Position numbers and translations under genes: made by a program. Shown one piece after another: positions 41,132 through 48,981 of a DNA stretch of 64,000 bases. The DNA comes from Paenarthrobacter nicotinovorans (GTDB taxonomy: Bacteria; Actinomycetota; Actinomycetes; Actinomycetales; Micrococcaceae). Each line of letters opens with the position of its first letter. Position 1 is the stretch's first letter. The notes below the pieces were generated by a model, which saw nothing but the letters and a program-made list of their open reading frames with translations, had not been told where the DNA came from and did no database searches. Where the stretch lies: positions 3,348,001-3,412,000 of the forward strand of contig NZ_CP089293.1 in NCBI RefSeq assembly GCF_021919345.1. Reading direction: 5' to 3'.

Positions 41132-41152
41132 ATGCATATGCATGTTTATACT
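41132..41152 (+). promoter_or_regulatory. Palindrome and -10 box before the YceI gene
   Basis: ATGCATATGCAT (41132-41143) is a perfect 12-base palindrome, followed closely by TATACT (41147-41152), a good -10 box. This looks like a repressor site over a promoter, for instance of a MarR regulator. The regulator is not nearby. Confidence 0.45.
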
Positions 41153-41238
41153 AGACACGAAGCTCAGTTGACGCTTCAAGCAATTGGTTCAACCGGGCAA
41201 GCACGCAGTACCTTCCACTACCTATAGGAGCAACAACC

Positions 41239-41793
41239 ATGATGACCCTCCCCGCTTCCGTCACCACCGGCACCTGGACCCTCGACGCTTCCCACAGCGA
41301 GATCGGCTTCACCGTCCGCCACGCAGGCATCAGCAAGGTCCGCGGCCAGTTCAAGGACGCTTCGGCCACTTTGGAGGTCGGCGAAACCCTGACGGACTCC
41401 AAGGTCTCCGCAACCATCCAGACCGCCAGCTTCGACTCCGGCGATGTCAACCGCGATGGCCACGTCAAGGGCGAAGACTTCTTCGACGTCGAGAAGTTCC
41501 CGGAAATCACCTTCGTGTCCCGCCACGTCAAGGCCAACGGAAACAGCTTCGACCTCGTGGGCGATCTCACAATCAAGGGCGTCACCAAGGAGGTCTCCAT
41601 CGAGACCGAATTCAACGGCGTTGCAGTAGACCCGTTCGGCAACACCCGCGCAGGCGTCTCGGGTGAAACCACCATCAGCCGCAAGGACTTCGGCCTTACC
41701 TGGAACGCAGTCCTCGAAGCCGGTGGCGTTTTGGTCAGCGACAAGGTCGTTATCAACCTCGAACTCGCGTTCATCGCTCCGGCCGCAGCCTGA
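41239..41793 (+). CDS. YceI family protein
   Basis: A 184-residue protein of the YceI lipocalin-like family. TGTWTLDASHSEIGFTVRHAGISKVRGQF is the typical start and GDLTIKGVTKEVSIETEFNG the middle signature. SRKDFGLTWNAVLEAGGVLVSDKVVINLEL ends it. Unlike the Escherichia coli protein it has no signal peptide, as is usual in actinobacteria. YceI proteins bind long isoprenoids such as polyprenyl quinones. AGGAG precedes ATG 41239. A terminator follows, so it is transcribed alone. Confidence 0.93.
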   Translation: MMTLPASVTTGTWTLDASHSEIGFTVRHAGISKVRGQFKDASATLEVGETLTDSKVSATIQTASFDSGDVNRDGHVKGEDFFDVEKFPEITFVSRHVKANGNSFDLVGDLTIKGVTKEVSIETEFNGVAVDPFGNTRAGVSGETTISRKDFGLTWNAVLEAGGVLVSDKVVINLELAFIAPAAA

Positions 41794-41809
41794 TTCCAGA
41801 ACACCCCGG

Positions 41810-41848
41810 ACGGCGTCCCTGCCCAGCTTCGCGCTGCAGGGGCGCCGT
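41810..41848 (+). terminator. Terminator after the YceI gene
   Basis: ACGGCGTCCCTGC (41810-41822) pairs with GCAGGGGCGCCGT (41836-41848) over 13 positions with one G-U pair. It is followed by TTTCG. Confidence 0.75.
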
Positions 41849-41959
41849 TTCGCATACACATGAGTCACCCGGCCATTGTTCGGCAAACACCCTGTATTTA
41901 GCTGCGAGTTGGCTCGGAATTTCCTATGCAACCTTCAACCTGCGGTCTACAGTGATGCC

Positions 41960-42640
41960 ATGAGTACCCCAGATGAAGCACCTCAGCCACAGCAGCCCGG
42001 CGCCCAGCCACCGCAGCCAGGCAATGTTCCTCCTGCGGGCTACCAACCTCCCGGCGGTTACCAGCCTCCCCAAAGCGGATCTGTTCCGCCAGGTGGCTAC
42101 CAAGGGCAGCAAGGTTACCAACCTCCCCCTGCCTACCAGCAGCCGGGACAACCCGCCTACACAGCACCGGCCGGCCCGAACCCCGCACCGCCCGCCGGAC
42201 TCGGCTATAACGCACCTCCGCGGAACGTCTTCGGTTTGGACTTCAACAACATCGCCCAGAGATTCCGTGACACCACGGGCGTCCCTAAGACCCTCACCAC
42301 GTCCTACTGGCTGTGGATTGCCGCAGCGGCACTGGGCGTCATCGCCAACTTCGCCAATATCTTCATCTACCGCGACTACTTCGGAGCCCTGGCCATCGGG
42401 ACGGGGATCTTCAACTTCGTCTTCAGCATCATCATGGCCGCCGTCTACGCCTTCATCGCCATCCGCATGAAGGAGGGCGCCCGGTGGGCCCGGCTGGTCC
42501 TCTCCATTTTGGGCGGCTTCGCGGTCTTCTCCCTGCTGTTCCTCCTGATCACTTTCAACCTCGGGTTGCTCAGTTCGGCGGCCGCTGTTGCCGCAGCAAT
42601 CATGATGTGGCTCCCGGAATCGCAGAAACACTTCGTTTAG
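41960..42640 (+). CDS. Pro/Gln-rich membrane protein
   Basis: An unrecognised protein of 226 residues. The first 80 residues are Pro/Gln/Tyr/Gly-rich with repeats like GYQPPGGYQPPQSG and GYQGQQGYQPPPAYQ. Then come a short amphipathic part and four membrane helices (WLWIAAAALGVIANFANIFI, GIFNFVFSIIMAAVYAFIAI, LVLSILGGFAVFSLLFLLI, LLSSAAAVAAAIMMWL). It shares this layout with the gene 230 bases downstream, and the membrane part (RMKEGARWARLVLSIL against NVRKGKNWARILGTVL) shows they are paralogues. The start ATG 41960 has no strong ribosome site. The role is unknown. Confidence 0.75.
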   Translation: MSTPDEAPQPQQPGAQPPQPGNVPPAGYQPPGGYQPPQSGSVPPGGYQGQQGYQPPPAYQQPGQPAYTAPAGPNPAPPAGLGYNAPPRNVFGLDFNNIAQRFRDTTGVPKTLTTSYWLWIAAAALGVIANFANIFIYRDYFGALAIGTGIFNFVFSIIMAAVYAFIAIRMKEGARWARLVLSILGGFAVFSLLFLLITFNLGLLSSAAAVAAAIMMWLPESQKHFV

Positions 42641-42652
42641 CACTTGCTGAGC

Positions 42653-42696
42653 ATGAAGGCCGCGGCCGGATCCCCTGGGATTCCCGCGGCCTTCAT
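42653..42696 (+). terminator. Hairpin terminator
   Basis: Perfect 13-base arms ATGAAGGCCGCGG (42653-42665) and CCGCGGCCTTCAT (42684-42696) with an 18-base loop, just after the first Pro/Gln-rich membrane protein gene. Confidence 0.7.
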
Positions 42697-42868
42697 CATG
42701 AAGACGTACGCCAACATGATGATTTTCCCTGCCCTCTTGAAATTCCTGCGTGTGGTATGCAGCGGCGCGGGACCCTGGGGGTACGGTGGAAGCAGAACCA
42801 CGCTGGGGGCAGGGTCACTTTGCTGATCCCGGCGGCCGTACCTGCAGTCGAACAAGCAAAGGAATGCC

Positions 42869-43612
42869 ATGAGCAACCCTCCATACCCGCCGTCGAACCC
42901 GGGCGACTCCAACCAGCCTGAGCAGCCGGGCACGCAGCCCGCTGCACCACAGTACGGCCAGCAGTCCCCACCGCCGGCAGCTCCGCAATATGGCCAGCCT
43001 GCTGCACCACAGTACGGCCAGCCTGCAGCACCGCAGTACGGCCAGCAGTCCCAGCCGCCAGCGGCCCCACAGTACGGCCAGACCGGCGCTTCGCCCTATG
43101 GCCAGGCGCCCCAGTACGGTCAGGACACCAACTGGCCGAGTCAGCAGCCGGGTCCTGCCACAGTCCCGCAAATGGTCAACATCGCCTTCTGGTTGATTGT
43201 CGGCGCAGGCGCAATCTGGCTGATCTCCATCCTTATTTCCATGGCGGCACTGAACGACCCCTCCTTCAGGAGCATGTTCGAAGACCAGATGTCGGCCGGC
43301 GGCGCCGCGGATGTCCGCTTTGAAGACGTCCAGGGCTTCATCGTCGGCGTCATGATTGCACTCGGTGTCATTGGTGCCGGCCTGTACGCACTCGTTGCCA
43401 TCAACGTCCGCAAGGGCAAGAACTGGGCTCGCATCCTCGGCACGGTCCTCGCCGCGCTCTCGATCTTTGCCCTCGTGCCGCTCAGCCTGGCGACGCTTTC
43501 AGCACTGCTCGGAATCGTAGCGATCGTCCTGCTGTACCTGCCGGCGTCGGCTCCGTACTTCCGCAAGACACCGCAGTTCGGAAACCCGTACCAGACTCCC
43601 TCCGGACGCTAA
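42869..43612 (+). CDS. Pro/Gln-rich membrane protein, paralogue
   Basis: A 247-residue protein with an N-terminal 95-residue region built from QYGQ units (AAPQYGQQSPPP, AAPQYGQPAAPQYGQP and so on). Four membrane helices follow (MVNIAFWLIVGAGAIWLISILI, FIVGVMIALGVIGAGLYALV, ILGTVLAALSIFALVPLSLA, LLGIVAIVLLYLPA). The loop before the second helix is acidic (ADVRFEDVQ). It is a paralogue of the preceding gene but has its own promoter region, since a terminator lies between them. Proline-rich tails like this often bind other proteins. The role is unknown. Confidence 0.75.
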   Translation: MSNPPYPPSNPGDSNQPEQPGTQPAAPQYGQQSPPPAAPQYGQPAAPQYGQPAAPQYGQQSQPPAAPQYGQTGASPYGQAPQYGQDTNWPSQQPGPATVPQMVNIAFWLIVGAGAIWLISILISMAALNDPSFRSMFEDQMSAGGAADVRFEDVQGFIVGVMIALGVIGAGLYALVAINVRKGKNWARILGTVLAALSIFALVPLSLATLSALLGIVAIVLLYLPASAPYFRKTPQFGNPYQTPSGR

Positions 43613-43638
43613 AGCGACAGGGTTCCAAACACACCACT

Positions 43639-43691
43639 ACGGGCGCGGACCCGGCGAAGGCTAAACAGCCTGGCCCGGGGTCTGCGCCCGT
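43639..43691. terminator. Bidirectional terminator overlapping the rex stop
   Basis: ACGGGCGCGGACCCGG (43639-43654) pairs with the arm at 43674-43691 with few mismatches. The rex stop codon lies in the loop, so the stem uses the last rex codons. Confidence 0.65.
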
Positions 43692-44389
43692 TGTGCGTGG
43701 TAGGCAAGAATCTGCAGCTCCGTGGCCATGTCCACTTTCCGCAGATTCACGTGCGGCGGAACTTGCAGGAGCACCGGAGCAAAGCTCAGGATGCTCCTGA
43801 TGCCGGCAGCAATAACCCGGTCACACACTGCCTGCGCCACCGTGGCCGGCAGGGCAAGCACCACCATGTTCGTGTGGGTTCGCTCCAGGACCCGCTCAAG
43901 CTCGGCTGAGTCGCTGACGCGCAGCCACCCTACCTCGTTGCCTATCACCATGGGGTCCGCGTCGAAGATGGCTACGACGTCGAATCCCCTGGACTCGAAG
44001 CCGCCATACCGGGCCAGGGCCTTGCCGAGGTTGCCGGCACCGACGATGGCGACTTTCCAGTCATGGGTCAGACCCAGCGCCGCGGCGATGTGACGGCTCA
44101 AGTACTGGACTTCATAGCCGACCCCGCGCGTGCCATACGAGCCTACGTACGAGAGGTCCTTGCGGAGCGTGGAGGAACTGACACCTGACGCCTCGGCCAG
44201 CGCTTCGGAGGAGACGCGCTCAACTCCTTCGGCCAAGAGCGAGTTCAGCGCACGCAAATAGAGGGTCATCCGGGCCACAGCCGCGGGCGGGATCTGCTTA
44301 GCCGCAGGTTCGTTGTCCCCGGATAGTGCTTCCGCGGACGGTTCCAGCGCAGTCACGGTATTCTCCATTGCGTCGCTTTGTTGTTCCAC
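43661..44389 (-). CDS. rex: Redox-sensing transcriptional repressor Rex
   Basis: A 242-residue NADH-sensing repressor. The N-terminal winged helix (about 35-105) has MTLYLRALNSLLAEGVERVSSEALAEASG and STLRKDLSYVGSYGTRGVGYEV. The Rossmann domain starts with VAIVGAGNLGKALARYGGF and IFDADP, the NADH site. The C-terminal helix swaps between subunits. Rex represses respiration and NADH-linked genes until NADH rises. The start is GTG 44389 or ATG 44368 (MENTVTALEP). It is 56 bases downstream of the glutaredoxin-like gene and probably co-transcribed. Confidence 0.93.
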   Translation of the reverse strand: MEQQSDAMENTVTALEPSAEALSGDNEPAAKQIPPAAVARMTLYLRALNSLLAEGVERVSSEALAEASGVSSSTLRKDLSYVGSYGTRGVGYEVQYLSRHIAAALGLTHDWKVAIVGAGNLGKALARYGGFESRGFDVVAIFDADPMVIGNEVGWLRVSDSAELERVLERTHTNMVVLALPATVAQAVCDRVIAAGIRSILSFAPVLLQVPPHVNLRKVDMATELQILAYHAQRAQTPGQAV

Positions 44390-44445
44390 TCTATGACCCC
44401 CGGGCCGGACTCAACAAAAGCCGCTACATACGGGCAAGGCCACCC

Positions 44446-44700
44446 TCAGCCCTCCAGGGCTTTCTTCAAGGTGCGGGTCAGCCGGGCCTCGTCGATCTTC
44501 CAAAAATCGCGCTGGACACCGTTCACCAGCACCACCGGAATCTCTTCCGCGTAGCGCTCCTGAAGTTGGGGGTCGGCGTCGATCCGCTGTTCAGACCAGC
44601 TCAAGCCGAGGCCCGCAGTAACGCGCTCGACGGCGGCGCGGGCGTCCGTGCAGAGGTGGCAGTCAGCTTTGGTGAGGAGGACGACGTCGGGAGTAGCCAT
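44446..44700 (-). CDS. Glutaredoxin family protein
   Basis: A thioredoxin-fold protein of 84 residues. VVLLTKADCHLCTDARAAVERV has the redox motif CHLC (CxxC) near the N-terminus. EIPVVLVNGVQRDFWKIDEARL contains the cis-Pro strand. It is of the small glutaredoxin-like (DUF836) type found next to rex in actinobacteria. It probably reduces disulfides in the cytosol. I start at ATG 44700; the upstream extension does not look family-like. Confidence 0.87.
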   Translation of the reverse strand: MATPDVVLLTKADCHLCTDARAAVERVTAGLGLSWSEQRIDADPQLQERYAEEIPVVLVNGVQRDFWKIDEARLTRTLKKALEG

Positions 44701-44732
44701 GTGATTAACGGTAACCGCCCCGCGATCCTCCC

Positions 44733-44842
44733 TCACACCCCACCCCCTTCAACCCCACCCTCCCTCACACCCCACCCCCTTCAACCCCACCCTCCCTCAC
44801 ACCCCACCCCCTTCAACCCCACCCTCCCTCACACCCCACCGG
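44733..44842. repeat. Tandem ~30 bp repeat, about 3.5 copies
   Basis: Units of CCTCACACCCCACCCCCTTC followed by AACCCCACCC repeat nearly exactly. On the minus strand they read GGGGTGTGAGGGAGGGT, sharing the GTGAG core of the other arrays. It lies in the divergent gap 44701-44900. Confidence 0.85.
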
Positions 44843-44900
44843 TAAGGGCGTTCGAGTGCGCCCTCAACGCGGGGTACTCGCCATTGACTAGACTCAAGGC

Positions 44901-45719
44901 ATGCCCGAGGAGAAGAACGTCGCCGTTGCCGCTGCTGCCCAAGCGCAGAAGCACAGCGGCGAAGCTGCTTTCTTCGACGTCGACAACACGTTGATGAAGG
45001 GTGCGAGCCTCTTCCACGTCGCACGCAAAATGTATGAACGCAAAGCTTTTACCTTGCCGCAAGCGGCCGGGTTCGCCTGGAAGCAATTTAAGTTCGTGAT
45101 GCGCGGCGAGAACATGGAGGACGTCCATGCCGTTCGCGACTCGGCCTTGACCCTGGCGGCCGGCATCACCGTAGATGACATCAAAGCCCTGGGCGAAGAG
45201 GTCTACGACGAAATGATCGAGTCCCGGATTTGGCCCGGAACGAAGGCTCTCGCAGAGCAACATCTCAGGGTGGGCCGTAAGGTCTGGCTGGTGACGGCGA
45301 CGCCGATCGAGGTTGCCACCGTAATTTCCACCCGGCTCGGGCTCACCGGTGCATTGGGGACCGTGGGTGAAGTGCATGAGGGCATGTACACGGGGAAATT
45401 GGTCGGAGACATCCTGCACGGACCGGCCAAGGCGGTCGCCGTGCAGTTGGTCGCCGACCGGGAGGGCCTGGATCTGGACCACTGCTGGGCCTACAGCGAT
45501 TCCGCCAACGACATCCCGCTTTTGACAATGGTGGGGCACCCCGTCGTCATCAATCCTGACGCCAAGCTGCGACGCCATGCCCGCGACAACAACTGGCCCG
45601 TATACGACTTCCGGTCCGGCCGACGCGCGGCAACCCTCGGCCTCAAAGCCGCCACCGTCGGAGGGGCGATCTACGGCCTGTGGCGCGGCTTCTCACGATT
45701 CCGCGGCCCCCGCCTCTAG
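44901..45719 (+). CDS. HAD-IB family hydrolase
   Basis: A 272-residue phosphatase-like protein. AAFFDVDNTLMKGAS is HAD motif I (DxD), VWLVTATPIEVA motif II (Thr), and WAYSDSANDIPLLTMVGHPVVINPD motif IV with the Mg-binding Asp residues; the Lys of motif III is in HGPAKAVAV. It belongs to the SerB-like IB group common in actinobacteria near lipid genes. A C-terminal hydrophobic stretch (AATVGGAIYGLWRGF) may touch the membrane. The substrate is unknown. Confidence 0.88.
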   Translation: MPEEKNVAVAAAAQAQKHSGEAAFFDVDNTLMKGASLFHVARKMYERKAFTLPQAAGFAWKQFKFVMRGENMEDVHAVRDSALTLAAGITVDDIKALGEEVYDEMIESRIWPGTKALAEQHLRVGRKVWLVTATPIEVATVISTRLGLTGALGTVGEVHEGMYTGKLVGDILHGPAKAVAVQLVADREGLDLDHCWAYSDSANDIPLLTMVGHPVVINPDAKLRRHARDNNWPVYDFRSGRRAATLGLKAATVGGAIYGLWRGFSRFRGPRL

Positions 45720-45724
45720 CGTCG

Positions 45725-45815
45725 CCAAACCCTCCCTCACATCCCCACTGCTTGAACCAAACCCTCCCTCACATCCCCACTGCTTGAACCAAACCCTCCC
45801 TCACATCCCCTCATG
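45725..45815. repeat. Tandem ~31 bp repeat, about 3 copies
   Basis: Three units of AACCCTCCCTCACATCCCCA followed by CTGCTTGAACC. On the minus strand GGGATGTGAGGGAGGGTT is seen, again with GTGAG. It follows the HAD gene directly. Confidence 0.85.
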
Positions 45816-45876
45816 AGGGCAGACCCGCCTGTGGATAACTTCTGCGCTCACAGCCGGATCCGGGTAACAATGCCGT

Positions 45877-46842
45877 ATGCAGATACCGAAACCCGTTCCG
45901 TCCCAACTGGGATCCGCTCCGTTCACTCTTGACGAGGCCAAGGCTGCCGGCCTCGCGCATCGCAATCTCTGGAACCGCGTCAGCATTGAAGCAGTGAGTA
46001 AAGGTATCTACCGGCCATCGGATTGGGACTTCGACCTTGAAGCAGCTGCCCGATCGCTCTCGGTCGCGAGTCCAGGCGCCTGGATTTCGCATGTCACTGC
46101 CGCCCGGCTGCACGGCTTGCCGCTCCCTCCGTGGCTCGCCGATTCCAATGAGCTGCACCTGAGCAAGCCTCGAAATCTGCCGGCAGTGCGGCGAAAGGGC
46201 GTCTCCGGGCATAGCGTCGTAGTGGCGGAGAGCGAGGTCGAGTTGGTCCGAGGGTTTTGGATCAGCACCCGGTCCCGGACCTGGCTGGATTTGGCCCGCA
46301 TATTGCCGTTGAAGGAACTCGTCTGCGTCGGAGACCAACTCATCCGCGTACCCAGGCCCGAATTTGAACAACGGGACACAGCGTTTGCAACCATTGCATC
46401 CCTCCGCTCGATGGTGGAGCTCCACAAGAACCTTCAAGGTGTTGTGCGGGCTCGGGAAGCGATCGACCTGATGCGGGTAGGCGCTGACTCAGCCCCCGAG
46501 TCGCTGCTTCGTCTTGCGATGCTTGACGACGGTCTTCCGGAACCCGAACTGCAACTTCGGCTCCGGCCGGCCGATCCCCTTTCCCCTTCTGCCGACCTCG
46601 GTTACCGGGAGCGTCGGATCGCTATCCAGTACGACGGCGGCCATCACCTCGCGGAGGAGCAGATCTTTAGCGATCGGCGCAGGGATAAAGCGTTCGGGGC
46701 TGCCGGGTGGACGGTTCTCATCTTCGGGAAGGACGACCTCGCAGACAATTTCGCAAACGCTACCCGGCAGATAAAGAGGGCGTTGCGGCAAGGATGGGTA
46801 GACCCCGCAGTCCGTTCCGGCTTCGCACGGCCCCGGACGTGA
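45877..46842 (+). CDS. AbiEi-like / DUF559 domain protein
   Basis: A 321-residue protein. The N-terminal half (FTLDEAKAAGLAHRNLWN ... VSKGIYRP) resembles the winged-helix AbiEi antitoxin domain, then HVTAARLHGLPLPP, typical of actinobacterial members. The C-terminal part has the DUF559 (Vsr-like, PD-(D/E)xK) pattern: ESLLRLAMLDDGLPEPELQL, ADLGYRERRIAIQYDGGHH and WTVLIFGKDDL. Where relatives usually have E in (A/V)IEYDG, this one has Q, so nuclease activity is doubtful. No AbiEii toxin is next to it. It is flanked on both sides by GTGAG repeats. Confidence 0.72.
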   Translation: MQIPKPVPSQLGSAPFTLDEAKAAGLAHRNLWNRVSIEAVSKGIYRPSDWDFDLEAAARSLSVASPGAWISHVTAARLHGLPLPPWLADSNELHLSKPRNLPAVRRKGVSGHSVVVAESEVELVRGFWISTRSRTWLDLARILPLKELVCVGDQLIRVPRPEFEQRDTAFATIASLRSMVELHKNLQGVVRAREAIDLMRVGADSAPESLLRLAMLDDGLPEPELQLRLRPADPLSPSADLGYRERRIAIQYDGGHHLAEEQIFSDRRRDKAFGAAGWTVLIFGKDDLADNFANATRQIKRALRQGWVDPAVRSGFARPRT

Positions 46843-47012
46843 GCAAGCATCACCACCAAACCTGCGGAACGTGAGCAAGCGCCACACCCAAACCCACGGA
46901 ACGTGAGCAAGCGCCACACCCAAACCCACGGAACGTGAGCAAGCGCCACACCCAAACCCACGGAACGTGAGCAAGCGTCACACCCAAACCCGCGGAACGT
47001 GAGCAAGCGTCA
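46841..47012. repeat. Tandem ~32 bp GTGAG repeat, about 5 copies
   Basis: Five units GTGAGCAAGCGCCACACCCA followed by AACCCACGGAAC, the first diverged. They are nearly the same sequence as the array after paaR, 37 kb away. The stop of the AbiEi-like gene lies at the first unit. Confidence 0.9.
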
Positions 47013-47073
47013 GGGATGCAAAAATGCCCGCCACCTCGAGAGGCAACGGGCATTCACGCTTGATGAAGTATCT

Positions 47074-47172
47074 CTACTTCTTATTGCGGCGCTGGTGGCG
47101 AGTCTTGCGAAGCAGCTTGCGGTGCTTCTTCTTGGCCATACGCTTGCGGCGCTTCTTAATAACTGAACCCAC
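47074..47172 (-). CDS. Small ribosomal subunit protein bS22
   Basis: A 32-residue, very basic protein: MGSVIKKRRKRMAKKKHRK then LLRKTRHQRRNKK. This matches actinobacterial bS22, which binds 16S rRNA near the decoding centre, and the AURKAIP1/COX24 domain. Start GTG 47172 with AAGGAA 5 bases before it. It lies downstream of a BldC-like regulator gene, a common actinobacterial order. It is short and easily missed. Confidence 0.93.
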   Translation of the reverse strand: MGSVIKKRRKRMAKKKHRKLLRKTRHQRRNKK

Positions 47173-47336
47173 GAAAGTTCCTTACAAACTAGAAGTTCCT
47201 GTCTGTTGGAACACATCCGCGGAAGCAGACAAGTACAACTGACAGATTCTTACATTGACGTAAAACGTTCCTTAACAGAGTACCGCTTCAAAGGGGTACC
47301 CCATGACCACGGTCCGTTGGACGGACCCCGGCAGCC

Positions 47337-47549
47337 TCAGGCGGTCTCGGATTGTCCGTCAACCACAGCACCTTTGAGGTACTGGGCCACGGCTTCTTCG
47401 GGGACCCGGAAGGAGCGGCCAAACCTGACGGCCGGCATTTCCCCTGAGTGGACCAGGCGGTACACGGTCATTTTGGAAACACGCAAGACGTCGGCCACTT
47501 CAGCCACCGTCATGAATCGCGCATTCGAGAAGTTGGTCTCCGCGGACAT
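47337..47549 (-). CDS. Helix-turn-helix protein, BldC-like (excisionase family)
   Basis: A 70-residue DNA-binding protein. FMTVAEVADVLRVSKMTVYRLVHSGEMPAVRFGRSFRVPEEAVAQYL is a MerR/excisionase-type winged helix, close to BldC, the developmental regulator of Streptomyces that binds DNA cooperatively on direct repeats. There is no effector domain. It precedes bS22 by 164 bases. A role in growth-phase control is possible but unproven. Confidence 0.88.
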   Translation of the reverse strand: MSAETNFSNARFMTVAEVADVLRVSKMTVYRLVHSGEMPAVRFGRSFRVPEEAVAQYLKGAVVDGQSETA

Positions 47550-47688
47550 TTCCCATATTCCTTTGCTCTCAGCCGACTAGGACACCCCCAGGAAACGGTG
47601 TGACGATGCTGAGCCATCAAACAACCATGTGCTAGATACTCTAGAGGCTGATGGGGCCTATGTGAAAGCCTTTCGACGAAGTGGGATA

Positions 47689-48837
47689 CTACTCCCCCGA
47701 GACTTCCCGGCGCTTCCGGGCTGAGGCCGCGAGCTGCTCCAGCACCGAAGCGGTGACATCCCATTCCATGCAGGCATCAGTAACGCTCTGGCCGTACACG
47801 AGCTCCTGTTCACCGGCCAACTGCTTGGCAACATCCAGGTTCTGCGCACCGCCCACCAGGAAGCTCTCCAGCATGATGCCGGCAATCGGGGAGGAAGCAC
47901 CTGCTTCGAGCTGGGCTCCGATCTCCAGGGCAACCTCTGCCTGGCGGTGGTGGCTCTTGCCGCTGTTGGCATGGCTCGCATCAACGATCAAGCGCGGGTT
48001 GAGTCCCTTGGCCGCCAGTTTGGCGGAAGCCGCTGCTACATCGTCCTGCGAGTAGTTCGGTCCCTTGCGTCCGCCGCGGAGAATCACGTGCGTGTCCGGA
48101 TTGCCGGAGGTCGCCACGAGGGCCGCCCGGCCGTCGTCGTCGATTCCCAGGAAGGCCTGTTCAGCGGCCGAGGCGCCGCAAGCGTCGATGGCAACCTGGA
48201 GGTCGCCGTCGGTACCGTTCTTGAAGCCGATCGGCATGGACAGGCCCGAGGCGAGCTGGCGGTGGATTTGGCTCTCGGTGGTGCGGGCACCGATGGCACC
48301 CCACGAGACCAGGTCAGCCATGTACTGCGGGCTGATGGGCTCCAGGAATTCGGTGGCTGTGGGCAGGCCCAGGGCGGTGACCTGCTTGAGGAAACCGCGG
48401 GCGGCACGAAGGCCTGCAGCGATGTCGTGGCTGCCATCCAGGTGGGGATCGTTGATGAGCCCCTTCCATCCGACGGTGGTGCGCGGCTTTTCGAAGTACG
48501 TACGCATCACGATCAGCAGGTCTTCCTTGTGCTTCTCGGCCTGGCTGACCAAGCGGCGGGCGTATTCAAGTCCGGCTTTGGGATCGTGGATGGAGCAGGG
48601 TCCCACGATCACCAGCAGGCGGTCGTCGACCCCGTCCATGATGGCGCGGACCTGGTCACGGCCACGGTCGACGACGGCTGCTGAGCGGGCGTCCAGCGGC
48701 AACTCGGCGATGAGGTCCTGCGGGGCCGGAAGCGGCTCGAAGCGGGCAACCCGCAGGTTGGAGGTGGCGGGCTGCGCGGCGTCCGTTGCGGCTGCGGAAT
48801 CGAGCGCTTCGATGGATTCGGGGGCGGTGCTGGTCAT
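47689..48837 (-). CDS. aroG: 3-deoxy-7-phosphoheptulonate (DAHP) synthase, type I
   Basis: A 382-residue enzyme joining phosphoenolpyruvate and erythrose 4-phosphate, the first step of the shikimate pathway. LLVIVGPCSIHDPKAGLEYARRL, MRTYFEKPRTTVGWKGLINDPHLDGS, GFKNGTDGDLQVAIDA and LIVDASHANSGKSHHRQ match the AroG/AroF class, with the metal-binding Cys, His and Asp. An Ala-rich N-terminal tail of about 35 residues is extra. The start ATG 48837 follows AGGACC. An aromatic-rich leader peptide and hairpins lie upstream, suggesting attenuation. The name aroG is by class only. Confidence 0.93.
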   Translation of the reverse strand: MTSTAPESIEALDSAAATDAAQPATSNLRVARFEPLPAPQDLIAELPLDARSAAVVDRGRDQVRAIMDGVDDRLLVIVGPCSIHDPKAGLEYARRLVSQAEKHKEDLLIVMRTYFEKPRTTVGWKGLINDPHLDGSHDIAAGLRAARGFLKQVTALGLPTATEFLEPISPQYMADLVSWGAIGARTTESQIHRQLASGLSMPIGFKNGTDGDLQVAIDACGASAAEQAFLGIDDDGRAALVATSGNPDTHVILRGGRKGPNYSQDDVAAASAKLAAKGLNPRLIVDASHANSGKSHHRQAEVALEIGAQLEAGASSPIAGIMLESFLVGGAQNLDVAKQLAGEQELVYGQSVTDACMEWDVTASVLEQLAASARKRREVSGE

Positions 48838-48898
48838 GTCTGGGTCCTGTCCGGGATACGGAGCGGGCCCCTTTTCAGAACCCGCCGGATATGGCGAA

Positions 48899-48981
48899 GG
48901 GCAGAGAATCATCTCTGCCCTGTTGGCTCTGAAGGAAAGTTGGATGCGTGTCAGTTAGACGCGGGCCCCTCCAGAGCCAAC
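48899..48981 (-). promoter_or_regulatory. Putative attenuator hairpins of the DAHP synthase gene
   Basis: Stem A pairs GTTGGCTCTG (complement of 48972-48981, within the leader peptide codons just after Phe) with CAGAGCCAAC (complement of 48922-48931). Stem B is a perfect 9-base hairpin, GGGCAGAGA/TCTCTGCCC (48899-48920), right after. CAGAG in the 3' arm of A can also pair with CTCTG of B, so the folds may exclude each other. A ribosome stalled on the Trp-Tyr-Tyr-Phe codons would cover the 5' arm of A. There is no T-run after B. Confidence 0.6.

Noticed and set aside
42644..42826. 60-residue frame starting MLSMKAAAGSPG
   Set aside because: It begins inside the terminator hairpin and has no ribosome site or conserved feature.
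45877..46842. A complete type IV AbiE toxin-antitoxin system
   Set aside because: Only the AbiEi-like protein is present; the next genes are bS22 and a HAD hydrolase, with no nucleotidyltransferase toxin.
46841..47053. Small proteins rich in FRGFG/VWVW motifs encoded in the repeat arrays
   Set aside because: They are translations of the tandem repeat and have no ribosome site. The same sequence occurs in all frames.
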